NCBI GenBank assembly: GCA_963746465.1
Contig: CAVVAY010000005.1
Location: forward strand, 1,116,001 to 1,180,000
DNA from: CAVVAY01 sp963746465
GTDB lineage: Bacteria > Actinomycetota > Actinomycetes > JACCUZ01
Direction: 5' to 3'
DNA: 64,000 nt
The notes under the pieces: model-generated
Told to the model about the DNA's origin: nothing
The model's database searches: none
The model's input: only the letters and a program-made list of their open reading frames with translations
Position numbers and translations under genes: made by a program
In this document: positions 7,058 to 15,154 of the stretch, piece by piece
Numbering within the stretch: the stretch's first letter is position 1
Layout: every line of letters starts with the position of its first letter

Positions 7058-8572
7058 TCAGCCGCCGGTGAGGGCGGCGACCAGCTGGTCCGCGGTGTCG
7101 CAGCGGTCCAGCAGCCCACCCACGTGCTCCTTGGTGCCGCGCAGCGGTTCCAGGGTCGGCACCCGCTGCAGCGAGTCGTGGCCGGGCAGGTCGAAGATCA
7201 CCGAGTCCCACGACGCCGCCGCGACCTCGTCCGGGTACTTCGCCAGGCACTTGCCACGGAAGTAGGCCCGGGTGTCCTCGGGCGGCTCGGTGACCGCGCG
7301 GTCGATCTCCGCGTCGGTCACGATGCGGTCGAACCGACCGTTGGCCGCTAGCCGGTTGTAGAGCCCCTTGTCCGGCCGTACGTCCGAGTACTGCAGATCG
7401 ATGGCCTCGAGCCGTGGCGAGCTCCAGTCCAGCCCGTCGCGGTTGATGTAGCCCTCGAGGATCTGCAGCTTCGCCACCCAGTCGAGCTCGCGGGACAGCG
7501 ACATCGGGTCGGTCTCCAGCCGGCCGAGGACCGACTCCCAGCGGTCCAGGACGTCGACGGTGACCGGGTCGGCGTCCGCCCCGAAACGGTCCTCGACGTA
7601 CTTGCGAGCCTGCTCGGCGTACTCCATCTGCAGCTGGACTGCGGTCAGCGTCCGCCCCGACCGCAGCGTCACCAGCTCACGCAGCGACGGGTCGTGCGAC
7701 ACCGCGTGCAGGGTCGCCACCGGTCGGTCGACGGTGAGGTCGACTGACAGGAACTGGTCCTCGATCATCGCCAGCACCAGCGCGGTGGTGCCGAGCTTCA
7801 AGTAGGTCGATACCTCGGCCAGGTTCGCGTCGCCGATGATCACGTGCAGCCGGCGGTACTTCTCGGCCACCGCGTGCGGCTCGTCCCTGGTGTTGATGAT
7901 CGGTCGCTTCAGGGTCGTCTCCAGACCGACCTCGACCTCGAAGAAGTCGGCGCGCTGCGAGATCTGGAAGCCGTTCCCGCGGCCGTCCTGCCCGATGCCG
8001 ACCCGGCCGGACCCGGCCACCACCTGGCGGCTGACGAAGAACGGCGTGAGGTGCCGGACGATGTCCGCGAACGGCGTCTCGCGGCGCATCAGGTAGTTCT
8101 CGTGGGTGCCGTAGGACGCACCCTTGTTGTCGGTGTTGTTCTTGTAGAGGTTGATCGGCGGTGTGTTCGGCACCTGGGCCGCCCGCAGCCTGGCCTCGGC
8201 CATGATCCGTTCGCCGGCGCGGTCCCAGATCAGCGCGTCGCGCGGGTTGGTGCACTCGGGGCCGGAGTACTCCGGGTGCGCGTGGTCGACGTAGAACCGG
8301 GCGCCGTTGGTGAGGATCACGTTGGCCAGCCCGACGTCCTCGTCGGTGAGCTGCGTCGGGTCGGCGACATCACGTGCAAGGTCGAAGCCGCGGGCGTCCC
8401 GCAGCGGGTTCTCCTCCTCGAAGTCCCACCTCGGACGCCGGTTGCGCGCCGCCGAGGGCTGCGCGTAGGCGTTGACGATCTGCGAGGAGATGAGCATCGC
8501 GTTGGCGCCCGGGTTGCCGGGCACCGAGATGCCGTACTCGGTCTCGGTCCCCATCACCCGCCACACGCTCAC
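7058..8572 (-). CDS. dop: Depupylase / deamidase Dop
   Basis: Dop hydrolyses the isopeptide bond between Pup and its targets, and in Pup-GGQ species also deamidates Pup. It has 504 residues from a GTG at 8572, a normal family length. The nucleotide-binding N-terminus is MGTETEYGIS, and the Asp of YVDHAHPE (D96) corresponds to the catalytic aspartate of the Dop/PafA family. An open frame extends upstream but would overlap the Nudix gene. TACCCT, 7 nt before the GTG, looks like a leaderless -10. Because Pup here ends in GGE, the deamidase activity is probably dispensable. It is separated from pup by the redox operon. Confidence 0.95.
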   Translation of the reverse strand: MSVWRVMGTETEYGISVPGNPGANAMLISSQIVNAYAQPSAARNRRPRWDFEEENPLRDARGFDLARDVADPTQLTDEDVGLANVILTNGARFYVDHAHPEYSGPECTNPRDALIWDRAGERIMAEARLRAAQVPNTPPINLYKNNTDNKGASYGTHENYLMRRETPFADIVRHLTPFFVSRQVVAGSGRVGIGQDGRGNGFQISQRADFFEVEVGLETTLKRPIINTRDEPHAVAEKYRRLHVIIGDANLAEVSTYLKLGTTALVLAMIEDQFLSVDLTVDRPVATLHAVSHDPSLRELVTLRSGRTLTAVQLQMEYAEQARKYVEDRFGADADPVTVDVLDRWESVLGRLETDPMSLSRELDWVAKLQILEGYINRDGLDWSSPRLEAIDLQYSDVRPDKGLYNRLAANGRFDRIVTDAEIDRAVTEPPEDTRAYFRGKCLAKYPDEVAAASWDSVIFDLPGHDSLQRVPTLEPLRGTKEHVGGLLDRCDTADQLVAALTGG

Positions 8573-8579
8573 GACAGCC

Positions 8580-8585
8580 AGGGTA
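8580..8585 (-). promoter_or_regulatory. Leaderless -10 box of dop
   Basis: TACCCT on the minus strand, 7 nt before the GTG start. No Shine-Dalgarno sequence is present, and the box favours the GTG at 8572. Confidence 0.5.
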
Positions 8586-8607
8586 CGCGGGTGCCAGACT
8601 CCGGCCT

Positions 8608-9123
8608 GTGAACAGCGGGACCGAGGAGCAGGTGGCCATCGTCGACGACTCGGGCCGGGTGGTGGGGTCGGCGCCACGGTCGATGATGCGCCGGGACAAC
8701 CTGCCCCACGTCGTGGTCGCCGTGCTGGTGCGCGACCCGGCCGGCCGGGTCTACGTGCACCGGCGCACCGACGGCAAGGACGTCTTCCCCGGCATGCACG
8801 ACGCGTTCGCCGCCGGATGCCTGCGGTACGGCGAGGAGCCGGCCGCGGCCGCCGCGCGCGAGGTGGCCGAGGAGCTCGGCGTGACCGGCGTCCCGCTCGA
8901 GCCGCTGTTCGTCCTCCGCTACGACGACCCGTCGACCCGGCACGTCTGTCACGCGTTCACCGCGGTCTGGGACGGACCCGTCACCCACCAGCCGGAAGAG
9001 GTCGCCTGGGGCGGCTGGATGACCCCGGCCGAGCTGCGGGCCCGGCTGGCCGACCCCGGGTGGCCGTTCGTCCCCGACGGCCGGGAGCTGCTCGACCACT
9101 GGTTCGCGGCCGGGCTGCTCTGA
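8608..9123 (+). CDS. Nudix hydrolase, isopentenyl isomerase/YfcD-like
   Basis: This is a 171-residue Nudix protein. The Nudix box is GCLRYGEEP...REVAEELGV (about residues 71-93), with all Glu residues needed for metal binding. The N-terminus VAIVDDSGRVVGSAPRSMMR resembles YfcD and isopentenyl-diphosphate isomerase-like Nudix enzymes, whose substrate is usually a nucleoside diphosphate derivative; the specificity here is unknown. The start is a GTG at 8608, only 35 bp from the divergent dop start. It is followed by a strong hairpin cluster before arc. Confidence 0.88.
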   Translation: MNSGTEEQVAIVDDSGRVVGSAPRSMMRRDNLPHVVVAVLVRDPAGRVYVHRRTDGKDVFPGMHDAFAAGCLRYGEEPAAAAAREVAEELGVTGVPLEPLFVLRYDDPSTRHVCHAFTAVWDGPVTHQPEEVAWGGWMTPAELRARLADPGWPFVPDGRELLDHWFAAGLL

Positions 9124-9126
9124 CAA

Positions 9127-9209
9127 TGATCACGTCAGCGTGATCACTTGTTGCTGGGTGCGGCTTGTTCACCGCACCCAGCAACCGTTGATCACGCCAG
9201 CGTGATCAA
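9127..9209. terminator. Triple hairpin: large terminator flanked by two copies of a 20-bp palindrome
   Basis: A 14-bp perfect stem (9150-9163 with 9172-9185, 8-nt loop) lies between two near-identical 20-mers, TGATCACGTCAGCGTGATCA (9127-9146) and TGATCACGCCAGCGTGATCA (9189-9208). Each folds into an 8-9 bp stem with a 4-nt loop. It separates the convergent Nudix and arc genes and should stop transcription from both sides. Confidence 0.8.
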
Positions 9210-9229
9210 CATCGAGTCACGCGTCTGCC

Positions 9230-10999
9230 CTAGAGGTACTGGCCGGTGTTGGCGACGGTGTCGATCGACCGACCGGCCTCGGTGCCCTGCTTGCCCTGGA
9301 TGAGCGTGCGGATGTAGACGATCCGCTCGCCCTTCTTGCCCGAGATCCGGGCCCAGTCGTCGGGGTTCGTGGTGTTGGGCAGGTCTTCGTTCTCCTTGAA
9401 CTCGTCGACGCAGGCCGCGAGCAGGTGGGAGATCCGGATGCCCTTCTGACCGAGGTCGAGGAAGTCCTTGATCGCCATCTTCTTGGCCCGGTCGACGATG
9501 TTCTGGATCATCGCGCCGGAGTTGAAGTCCTTGAAGTACAGGACCTCCTTGTCGCCGTTCGCGTAGGTGACCTCGAGGAAACGGTTCTCCTCGAGCTCGG
9601 AGTACATCCGTTCCACGGTGCGCTGGATCATCGCGGACACCGTGGCGTCGCGGTTGCTGCCGTTCTCCTTGACGTCGTCGTCGTGCAGCGGCAGGTCCGC
9701 GGTGATGTACTTCGCGAAGATGTCGCGCGCGGACTCGGCGTCCGGCCGCTCGATCTTGATCTTCACGTCCAACCGGCCGGGCCGCAGGATCGCCGGGTCG
9801 ATCATGTCCTCGCGGTTCGAGGCGCCGATCACCAGCACGTTCTCCAGGCCCTCGACGCCGTCGATCTCGGACAGCAGCTGCGGGACGATGGTGTTCTCGA
9901 CGTCGGAGGACACGCCGGACCCACGAGTCCGGAACAGCGAGTCCATCTCGTCGAAGAAGATGATGACCGGCGTGCCCTCGGAGGCCTTCTCACGGGCCCG
10001 GGAGAACACCAGCCGGATGTGCCGCTCGGTCTCGCCGACGTACTTGTTCAGCAGCTCGGGACCCTTGATGTTGAGGAAGAACGAGCGGCCCTCGGGCTTG
10101 CCGGTCACCTCGGCGACCTTCTTGGCCAGCGAGTTGGCCACCGCCTTGGCGATCAGCGTCTTGCCGCAGCCGGGCGGGCCGTAGAGCAGCACACCCTTCG
10201 GCGGGCGCAGCTTGTGCTCGGTGAACAGGTCCGGGTGCAGGTAGGGCAGCTCGACGGCGTCGCGGATCATCTCGATCTGGGCGGCCAGGCCACCGATCTG
10301 CGTGTAGTCGATGTCCGGGACCTCCTCGAGGACGAGCTCCTCGACCTCGGACTTGGGCACCCGCTCGTACACGTAGCCGGACCGCGGCTCCAGCAGCAGG
10401 GACTCGCCCACCCGCAGGTGCTCGAGCCGCAGCGGCTCGGCGAGCCGGACCACCTTCTCCTCGTCGGTGTGCCCGACGACGAGAGCACGCTCGCCGTCGG
10501 CGAGCACCTCCTTGAGCAGGACGACCTCGCCGATGCTCTCGAAGGTCAGCGCCGCGACGACGTTCATCGCCTCGTTGAGCATGACCTCCTGCCCGCGGAC
10601 CAGGTCGTCGAGATCGACGCCGGGGCTGACGGCGACCCGCAGCTTGCGGCCGCCGGTGAAGATGTCGACGGTGTCGTCCTCGTTGCGGTCGATGAACACG
10701 CCGAAGCCGGCCGGCGGCTGGGCCAGCCGGTCGACCTCCTCCTTCAAGGTCACGATCTGGTCACGAGCCTCCTTGAGGGTCACGACCAGGCGCTCGTTCT
10801 GGGTGGTGACCGCGGCGAGGTTCGCCTGCAGGTCGGTGATCCGCTCCTCGAGCACGCGGCTCTGCCGGGGCGACTCGGTCAGTCGCCGGCGGAGGGCGTC
10901 GACCTCGTCGCGCAGGGCGCTGACCTGCGGATCAAGGTCGTCGCCGGCACGTGGCTGACGACGGCGGGCGTCGTCTGATGGACGGTCCGTGGACGACAC
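9230..10999 (-). CDS. arc: Proteasome-associated AAA ATPase (ARC/Mpa)
   Basis: This 589-residue hexameric unfoldase recruits pupylated proteins and feeds them to the 20S core. The layout is an N-terminal coiled coil (about 20-95) that binds Pup, two OB-like interdomains (about 96-235), and one AAA module with Walker A GPPGCGKT near 272 and Walker B IIFFDEMDS near 345. The C-terminus ends GQYL, the motif that docks into the alpha ring. The GTG at 10999 is preceded by GGGGAGGTGAC, a good Shine-Dalgarno. It is the most upstream proteasome gene here, separated from dop by the Nudix gene. Confidence 0.97.
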   Translation of the reverse strand: MSSTDRPSDDARRRQPRAGDDLDPQVSALRDEVDALRRRLTESPRQSRVLEERITDLQANLAAVTTQNERLVVTLKEARDQIVTLKEEVDRLAQPPAGFGVFIDRNEDDTVDIFTGGRKLRVAVSPGVDLDDLVRGQEVMLNEAMNVVAALTFESIGEVVLLKEVLADGERALVVGHTDEEKVVRLAEPLRLEHLRVGESLLLEPRSGYVYERVPKSEVEELVLEEVPDIDYTQIGGLAAQIEMIRDAVELPYLHPDLFTEHKLRPPKGVLLYGPPGCGKTLIAKAVANSLAKKVAEVTGKPEGRSFFLNIKGPELLNKYVGETERHIRLVFSRAREKASEGTPVIIFFDEMDSLFRTRGSGVSSDVENTIVPQLLSEIDGVEGLENVLVIGASNREDMIDPAILRPGRLDVKIKIERPDAESARDIFAKYITADLPLHDDDVKENGSNRDATVSAMIQRTVERMYSELEENRFLEVTYANGDKEVLYFKDFNSGAMIQNIVDRAKKMAIKDFLDLGQKGIRISHLLAACVDEFKENEDLPNTTNPDDWARISGKKGERIVYIRTLIQGKQGTEAGRSIDTVANTGQYL

Positions 11000-11083
11000 G
11001 GCGTCACCTCCCCTGGGGGCACTCCCGATGTGGGAGCCGTACGTTTCTGACCCTACCTTCGGCAGGTCACCTGGGAACCTGCA

Positions 11084-12037
11084 CTACTGCGTGTCGTTCG
11101 TCCCTGTATCGGGGACGAACGGACCAGTCGGGTCGTTCGGCCGTACCCCGGCGGGGTCGTTCGCGCCCTCGGCGGGCACCCCCTTCGCGGGACGCCGGCG
11201 GCGCAGCGGCGGCGCCACCCCGTCGGCCAGCCGCCGGGTGGTCAGCAGGAACCCGGTGTGCCCCACCATCCGGTGCTCCGGACGGACCGCGAGGCCCTCC
11301 AGGTGCCAGCCCCGGACCAGCGACTCCCAGCCGCTCGGCTCGGTGAACGTGCCGTGCTCGCGCATCGCCTCGGCAGTCTTCGACAGCTGGGTGGCGGTGG
11401 CGACGTAGCAGATCAGCACGCCGCCCGGCACGAGTGCTCCGGAGACGGCGTCGAGGCAGTCCCAGGGAGCGAGCATGTCCAGCACGACCCGGTCGACGTC
11501 GGTCTCGGTGAGGTTCTCGGCCAGGTCGCCGACGGTGAGCCTCCAGGCGGGGTGCGGGCCGCCGAAGAACGACTCGACGTTGCTGCGGGCGATGTCGGCG
11601 AAGTCCTGGCGTCGCTCGTACGACGACACCTGCCCCTCGTCCCCCACGGCGCGCAGCAGCGACATGGTCAGGGCACCCGACCCCACACCGGCCTCGACCA
11701 CGCGCGCACCGGGGAAGATGTCGGCCATGTGCACCACCTGGCCGGCGTCCTTCGGGTAGACCACGGCCGCACCGCGCGGCATCGACAGCACGAAGTCGGC
11801 CAGCAGCGGGCGCAGCGCCAGATAGGTGACGCTGCCGGTGGTGGTGATCGTCGTCCCCTCGGGGCTGCCGATCAACGTGTCGTGGGCGATCGACCCCTTG
11901 TGGGTGAAGAACTCCTTGCCCGCGACGAGGGTGATGGTGTGCATCCGGCCCTTGGGGTCGGTCAGCTGCACGCGGTCGCCCACGGCGAACGGACCACGAC
12001 GGTGGGCGGCACCGGTCGGGCCGGGGGTCTCGGACAC
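11084..12037 (-). CDS. trmI: tRNA (adenine-58-N1)-methyltransferase TrmI
   Basis: This 317-residue SAM enzyme methylates A58 in the T-loop of tRNAs, usually as a tetramer. The N-terminal domain (about 1-75) carries GPFAVGDRVQLTDPKGRMHT. The SAM motif is VVEAGVGSGALTMSLL near residue 112, followed by YERRQDF and the catalytic-site region LDMLAPWD near 190. The C-terminal 50 residues are a low-complexity basic/Pro tail. The start is a GTG at 12037 with a leaderless -10 (TAGACT) 8 nt upstream. It follows the site-2 protease by 11 bp and precedes arc, as next to mpa in mycobacteria. Confidence 0.95.
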   Translation of the reverse strand: MSETPGPTGAAHRRGPFAVGDRVQLTDPKGRMHTITLVAGKEFFTHKGSIAHDTLIGSPEGTTITTTGSVTYLALRPLLADFVLSMPRGAAVVYPKDAGQVVHMADIFPGARVVEAGVGSGALTMSLLRAVGDEGQVSSYERRQDFADIARSNVESFFGGPHPAWRLTVGDLAENLTETDVDRVVLDMLAPWDCLDAVSGALVPGGVLICYVATATQLSKTAEAMREHGTFTEPSGWESLVRGWHLEGLAVRPEHRMVGHTGFLLTTRRLADGVAPPLRRRRPAKGVPAEGANDPAGVRPNDPTGPFVPDTGTNDTQ

Positions 12038-12045
12038 GAAGGGCG

Positions 12046-12051
12046 AGTCTA
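12046..12051 (-). promoter_or_regulatory. Leaderless -10 box of trmI
   Basis: TAGACT on the minus strand, 8 nt before the trmI GTG, overlapping the stop codon of the site-2 protease gene. trmI can therefore be expressed separately from that gene. Confidence 0.5.
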
Positions 12052-13155
12052 GGTGCGGGTGAGGGCCCGCTCGACGTCGGCGGCGGCGAGCATGCCGTAG
12101 ACGTCGCCGTTCGCCTCGACGACGAGGTACTCCGAGGCCGGCTGCGCCGTGATCGCCTCGACCAGCTCCTCACCGGTGAGGTCGGCGCCGAGGGTGAGCT
12201 CCGGCTCCAGCCGGCGGCTGAGGTCCCCGACCGACACCCAGGGCCGGCGCTCGACCGGGACCCGTCGCACGGCGTGCTCGGAGACCAGGCCCACCGGTGA
12301 GCCCGCCCCGTCGACGACCACCAGTCCCCGGGCGCCCACCAGCTCCGCGCGGCGCAGCGCCTCGGCGAGCGGTACGTCGACGGCGACCGGCACGGCCCGG
12401 CGGGTCAGCGACCGGGCGGACACCGCCGGCAGCCGCTGCTGCACGTTGCCCTGCAGGATGGCCTGGCTGGCGCCCACCCAGATGAACGCGCTGAGCAGCG
12501 CGGCCCAGACGACGTCGACCAGCGACATGTCCCGGTCGCGCAGCTCGGCCAGCAGGAACGGCAGGCCGAGCAGGACGACTGCCACCCCGCGGCCGAACCA
12601 GCCGGCGACCACGGTGCCGGTGTGCCGGCGACCGGTGGTGCGCCACACCGCGGCCGACACCACCCGGCCGCCGTCCAGCGGCAGCCCGGGCAGCAGGTTG
12701 AAGATCCCCACCAGCAGGTTGCTCGCCATCAGCGCCCAGGCCAGCAGGCGGCCCACGGTCCCCGGGTCGAGCAGCTCGCCGACGCCGAAGGCGACCGCGG
12801 CCAGCAGCAACGAGACGAGCGGGCCCGCCACCGCGATGCCCGCCTCGCGGCCAGGGGTCTCGGCCGGTCGCTCGATCTCCGACACACCGCCGAGCAGGTG
12901 CAGGCTGATCCGGCGCACCGGCAGCCCCGACCGCAGCGCGACCAGGGTGTGGCTCAGCTCGTGCACCAGGACCGAGAGGTAGAGCAGGAGCGCGAAGGTC
13001 AGCGACACGGCGTACCGCCATGAGCCGAGCCCCGGGACCTCGCGCTCGACGGTGGCCGCGAAGCCGTAGGTGATCAGGCCGGCGACGAGGAACCAGGCCG
13101 GGGTGACGTCGACCGGGACCCCGAACGGTCGGGCGATCACCAGGCGGCGGTCCAT
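12049..13155 (-). CDS. Site-2 protease family protein with CBS domains
   Basis: This 368-residue intramembrane zinc metalloprotease is of the M50 family. It has about six membrane segments. HELSH near residue 66 supplies two zinc ligands and the catalytic Glu, and NLLPGLPLDGGRV near 165 supplies the third ligand (Asp). The C-terminal 120 residues contain two CBS-like repeats facing the cytoplasm (VPVAVDVPLAEALRRAELV and the final SEYLVVEANGDVYGMLAA). No substrate can be inferred. The ATG at 13155 has TAGACT 7 nt upstream; the longer open frame beyond it lies antisense to the RecB-like gene. Confidence 0.93.
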   Translation of the reverse strand: MDRRLVIARPFGVPVDVTPAWFLVAGLITYGFAATVEREVPGLGSWRYAVSLTFALLLYLSVLVHELSHTLVALRSGLPVRRISLHLLGGVSEIERPAETPGREAGIAVAGPLVSLLLAAVAFGVGELLDPGTVGRLLAWALMASNLLVGIFNLLPGLPLDGGRVVSAAVWRTTGRRHTGTVVAGWFGRGVAVVLLGLPFLLAELRDRDMSLVDVVWAALLSAFIWVGASQAILQGNVQQRLPAVSARSLTRRAVPVAVDVPLAEALRRAELVGARGLVVVDGAGSPVGLVSEHAVRRVPVERRPWVSVGDLSRRLEPELTLGADLTGEELVEAITAQPASEYLVVEANGDVYGMLAAADVERALTRT

Positions 13156-13162
13156 CTTGGTC

Positions 13163-13168
13163 AGTCTA
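13163..13168 (-). promoter_or_regulatory. Leaderless -10 box of the site-2 protease gene
   Basis: TAGACT on the minus strand, 7 nt before the ATG. The same hexamer precedes trmI and metH. Confidence 0.5.
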
Positions 13169-13212
13169 GGTCGCCCCCGTGCGGGCTCCCGGGGCATGTC
13201 CGGGGTCGGTCG

Positions 13213-13218
13213 TACTGT
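13213..13218 (+). promoter_or_regulatory. Leaderless -10 box of the RecB-like gene
   Basis: TACTGT, 6 nt before the ATG at 13225, with no Shine-Dalgarno sequence. Confidence 0.45.
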
Positions 13219-13224
13219 CGTGGC

Positions 13225-14151
13225 ATGAGTACGGAGGTCTCGTTCGCCGCCGGCGCACCCGAGGTGCCGGAGCTGCCCGACGCCGCTGCGCCGCGCCGCC
13301 CGTCGCTGTCGCCCTCCCGGGCCAGCGACTTCCTGACCTGCCCGCTGCTCTACCGGTTCAGGGTGATCGACCGGCTGCCCGAGAAGCCCAGCCCGGCGGC
13401 CACCCGGGGCACCGTCGTGCATGCCGTGCTCGAGCGGCTCTTCGACCTGCCGGCCGCCGAGCGGGTCCCGGAGAGCGCCCGCGCGCTGGTCGGCCCCGAG
13501 TGGGAGCGCCTGGTCGAGGCCGAGCCCGAGCTCGCCGAGCTGTTCGGCGACGACGCCGGGCGCGACGAGTGGCTCGGCTCCGCCGCTGGTCTGCTCGACT
13601 CCTACTTCGAGCTGGAGAACCCGACCGTTCTCGAGCCCGCAGAGCGCGAGATGTTCGTCGAGTGCGACCTCGAGTCGGGGTTGCGGCTGCGGGGGTACGT
13701 GGACCGGCTCGACGAGGCGCCCGACGGTGCCCTGCGCGTCGTCGACTACAAGACCGGCCGCGCGCCGCGAGAGGGCTTCGAGGCCAAGGCCATGTTCCAG
13801 ATGCGCTTCTACGCACTGGTTCTGTGGCGGCTGCGCGGCCGGGTGCCGCGGTTGCTGCAACTGCTCTACCTCGGCAGCGGTGAGGTGCTGCGTTACGAGC
13901 CCGACGAGGCCGACCTACGTGCGACCGAGCGCAAGGTGGTCGCCGTCTGGGCCGCCATCGAGCGGGCCACCGAGAACCGCGACTGGCGACCGAGCCCCAG
14001 CAAGCTCTGCGACTGGTGCGACCACCAGGCGCTGTGCCCCGCGTTCGGCGGCACTCCCCCGGAGCTGCCGGTGCTGCCCGTGCCCGTCGTGCCGCAGGCC
14101 CGCGCGGCGGACGAACGGCCCTCTCCGCACAGTCCGGCTGACGAGGTCTGA
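13225..14151 (+). CDS. RecB/Cas4-type PD-(D/E)XK nuclease
   Basis: This 308-residue stand-alone nuclease domain protein contains the RecB motifs: SPSRASDFLTCPLLYRFR near residue 30, RGTVVHAVLERLF near 60, the catalytic region LRGYVDRLDE ... VVDYKTGRAP (155-175), and QMRFYALVLWRL. An early Cys (LTCP) and the late cluster KLCDWCDHQALC (about 254-265) form the four-cysteine set that binds Fe-S in RecB/AddB/Cas4 proteins. It probably acts in DNA repair. No CRISPR array or helicase lies nearby, so it is not part of a CRISPR system here. It diverges from the site-2 protease gene. Confidence 0.9.
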   Translation: MSTEVSFAAGAPEVPELPDAAAPRRPSLSPSRASDFLTCPLLYRFRVIDRLPEKPSPAATRGTVVHAVLERLFDLPAAERVPESARALVGPEWERLVEAEPELAELFGDDAGRDEWLGSAAGLLDSYFELENPTVLEPAEREMFVECDLESGLRLRGYVDRLDEAPDGALRVVDYKTGRAPREGFEAKAMFQMRFYALVLWRLRGRVPRLLQLLYLGSGEVLRYEPDEADLRATERKVVAVWAAIERATENRDWRPSPSKLCDWCDHQALCPAFGGTPPELPVLPVPVVPQARAADERPSPHSPADEV

Positions 14152-14305
14152 CCGTTACTCACCGGTAGGCCACGGCGCCCGGAATGCTTTGCGGCGCAAC
14201 GATGTCCGCGGTGTCCTGTGCGGAACTGACACGTCCCGGACAGGTCCGGCCCAGGGTCACCCTGAGATATGACGGATGTCATCCCCACTCGACCCTGAAT
14301 GTGGT

Positions 14306-14334
14306 GGGAACTGATCCGCTCTTGCTCCTACGGT
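14306..14334 (+). promoter_or_regulatory. Possible ECF-type promoter of the ABC exporter operon
   Basis: GGGAAC (14306-14311), 17 nt, then TACGGT (14329-14334). The -35 fits extracytoplasmic-stress sigma factors, but the -10 is only a loose fit. A small inverted repeat (ATGAC-GGAT-GTCAT) lies about 35 bp upstream. The 214-bp gap from 14152 to 14365 holds nothing else that I recognise. Confidence 0.25.
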
Positions 14335-14365
14335 GGGTGCACAAGCCCTTGACGAGGAGTATCTG

Positions 14366-15154
14366 TTGACCAGCCCTGCCACCCCTGCCACCACGTCCCC
14401 CCGGTCCACCGCCGCAGCCCGAGCGGTCGACCTGACCAAGGTCTACGGGTCCGGGGACACCCGAGTCCTTGCTCTCGACGCTGTGTCGTGCGCCTTCGAG
14501 CGCGCCCAGTTCACCGCCATCATGGGGCCGTCCGGCTCTGGCAAGTCCACCCTCATGCACTGCCTGGCCGGGCTGGACGACGCCAGCGGCGGAGCCGTGT
14601 TCATCGGTGACACCGACATCACCACGTTGGACGACAAGCGGCTGACCCGTCTTCGCCGGGACGCCGTCGGATTCATCTTCCAGGCGTTCAACCTGCTGCC
14701 GACGCTGACGGCCATCGAGAACATCACGCTGCCGATGGACATCGCCGGCCGCAAGCCCGACAAGGAGTGGCTGGACACCGTCGTCGACCGGATCGGCCTG
14801 CGCGACCGCCTGACCCACCGGCCGACCGAGCTCTCCGGCGGCCAGCAGCAGCGGGTGGCCTGTGCCCGCGCGCTGGCCAGCAAGCCGGAGATCATCTTCG
14901 CCGACGAGCCGACCGGCAACCTCGACAGCGCCAGCGGCGCCGAGGTGCTCGGCTTCCTGCGTCGCTCGGTCACCGACATGCACCAGACGATCGTGATGGT
15001 CACCCACGACCCCGGCGCAGCGGCTTATGCCGACCGGGTGCTGTTCCTCGCCGACGGCCGGATCGTCGACGAGATGGCCGAGCCCACGGCCGAGCTGGTG
15101 CTGGACCGGATGAAGAAGTTCGAGATCGTGCACGCCGCGGACGACCTGCGATGA
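14366..15154 (+). CDS. ABC transporter ATP-binding protein (LolD/MacB type)
   Basis: This 262-residue ATPase energises the permease encoded next. It has Walker A GPSGSGKST near residue 60, signature LSGGQQQRVACARAL near 162 and Walker B IIFADEPTGNLDS near 183. The ARAVDLTKVYGSGDTRVLAL start places it in the LolD/FtsE/MacB group, which powers lipoprotein or peptide export without substrate translocation through the membrane domain. TTG at 14366 is chosen because GAGGAG lies 6 nt upstream; a GTG at 14333 is an alternative with no Shine-Dalgarno. Its stop overlaps the permease start (ATGA). Confidence 0.92.
   Translation: MTSPATPATTSPRSTAAARAVDLTKVYGSGDTRVLALDAVSCAFERAQFTAIMGPSGSGKSTLMHCLAGLDDASGGAVFIGDTDITTLDDKRLTRLRRDAVGFIFQAFNLLPTLTAIENITLPMDIAGRKPDKEWLDTVVDRIGLRDRLTHRPTELSGGQQQRVACARALASKPEIIFADEPTGNLDSASGAEVLGFLRRSVTDMHQTIVMVTHDPGAAAYADRVLFLADGRIVDEMAEPTAELVLDRMKKFEIVHAADDLR

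Noticed and set aside
9127..9209. A CRISPR array in the repeats after the Nudix gene
   Set aside because: There are only two copies, each self-complementary, and no spacer-like pattern or cas genes. The RecB/Cas4-like gene at 13.2 kb is alone.
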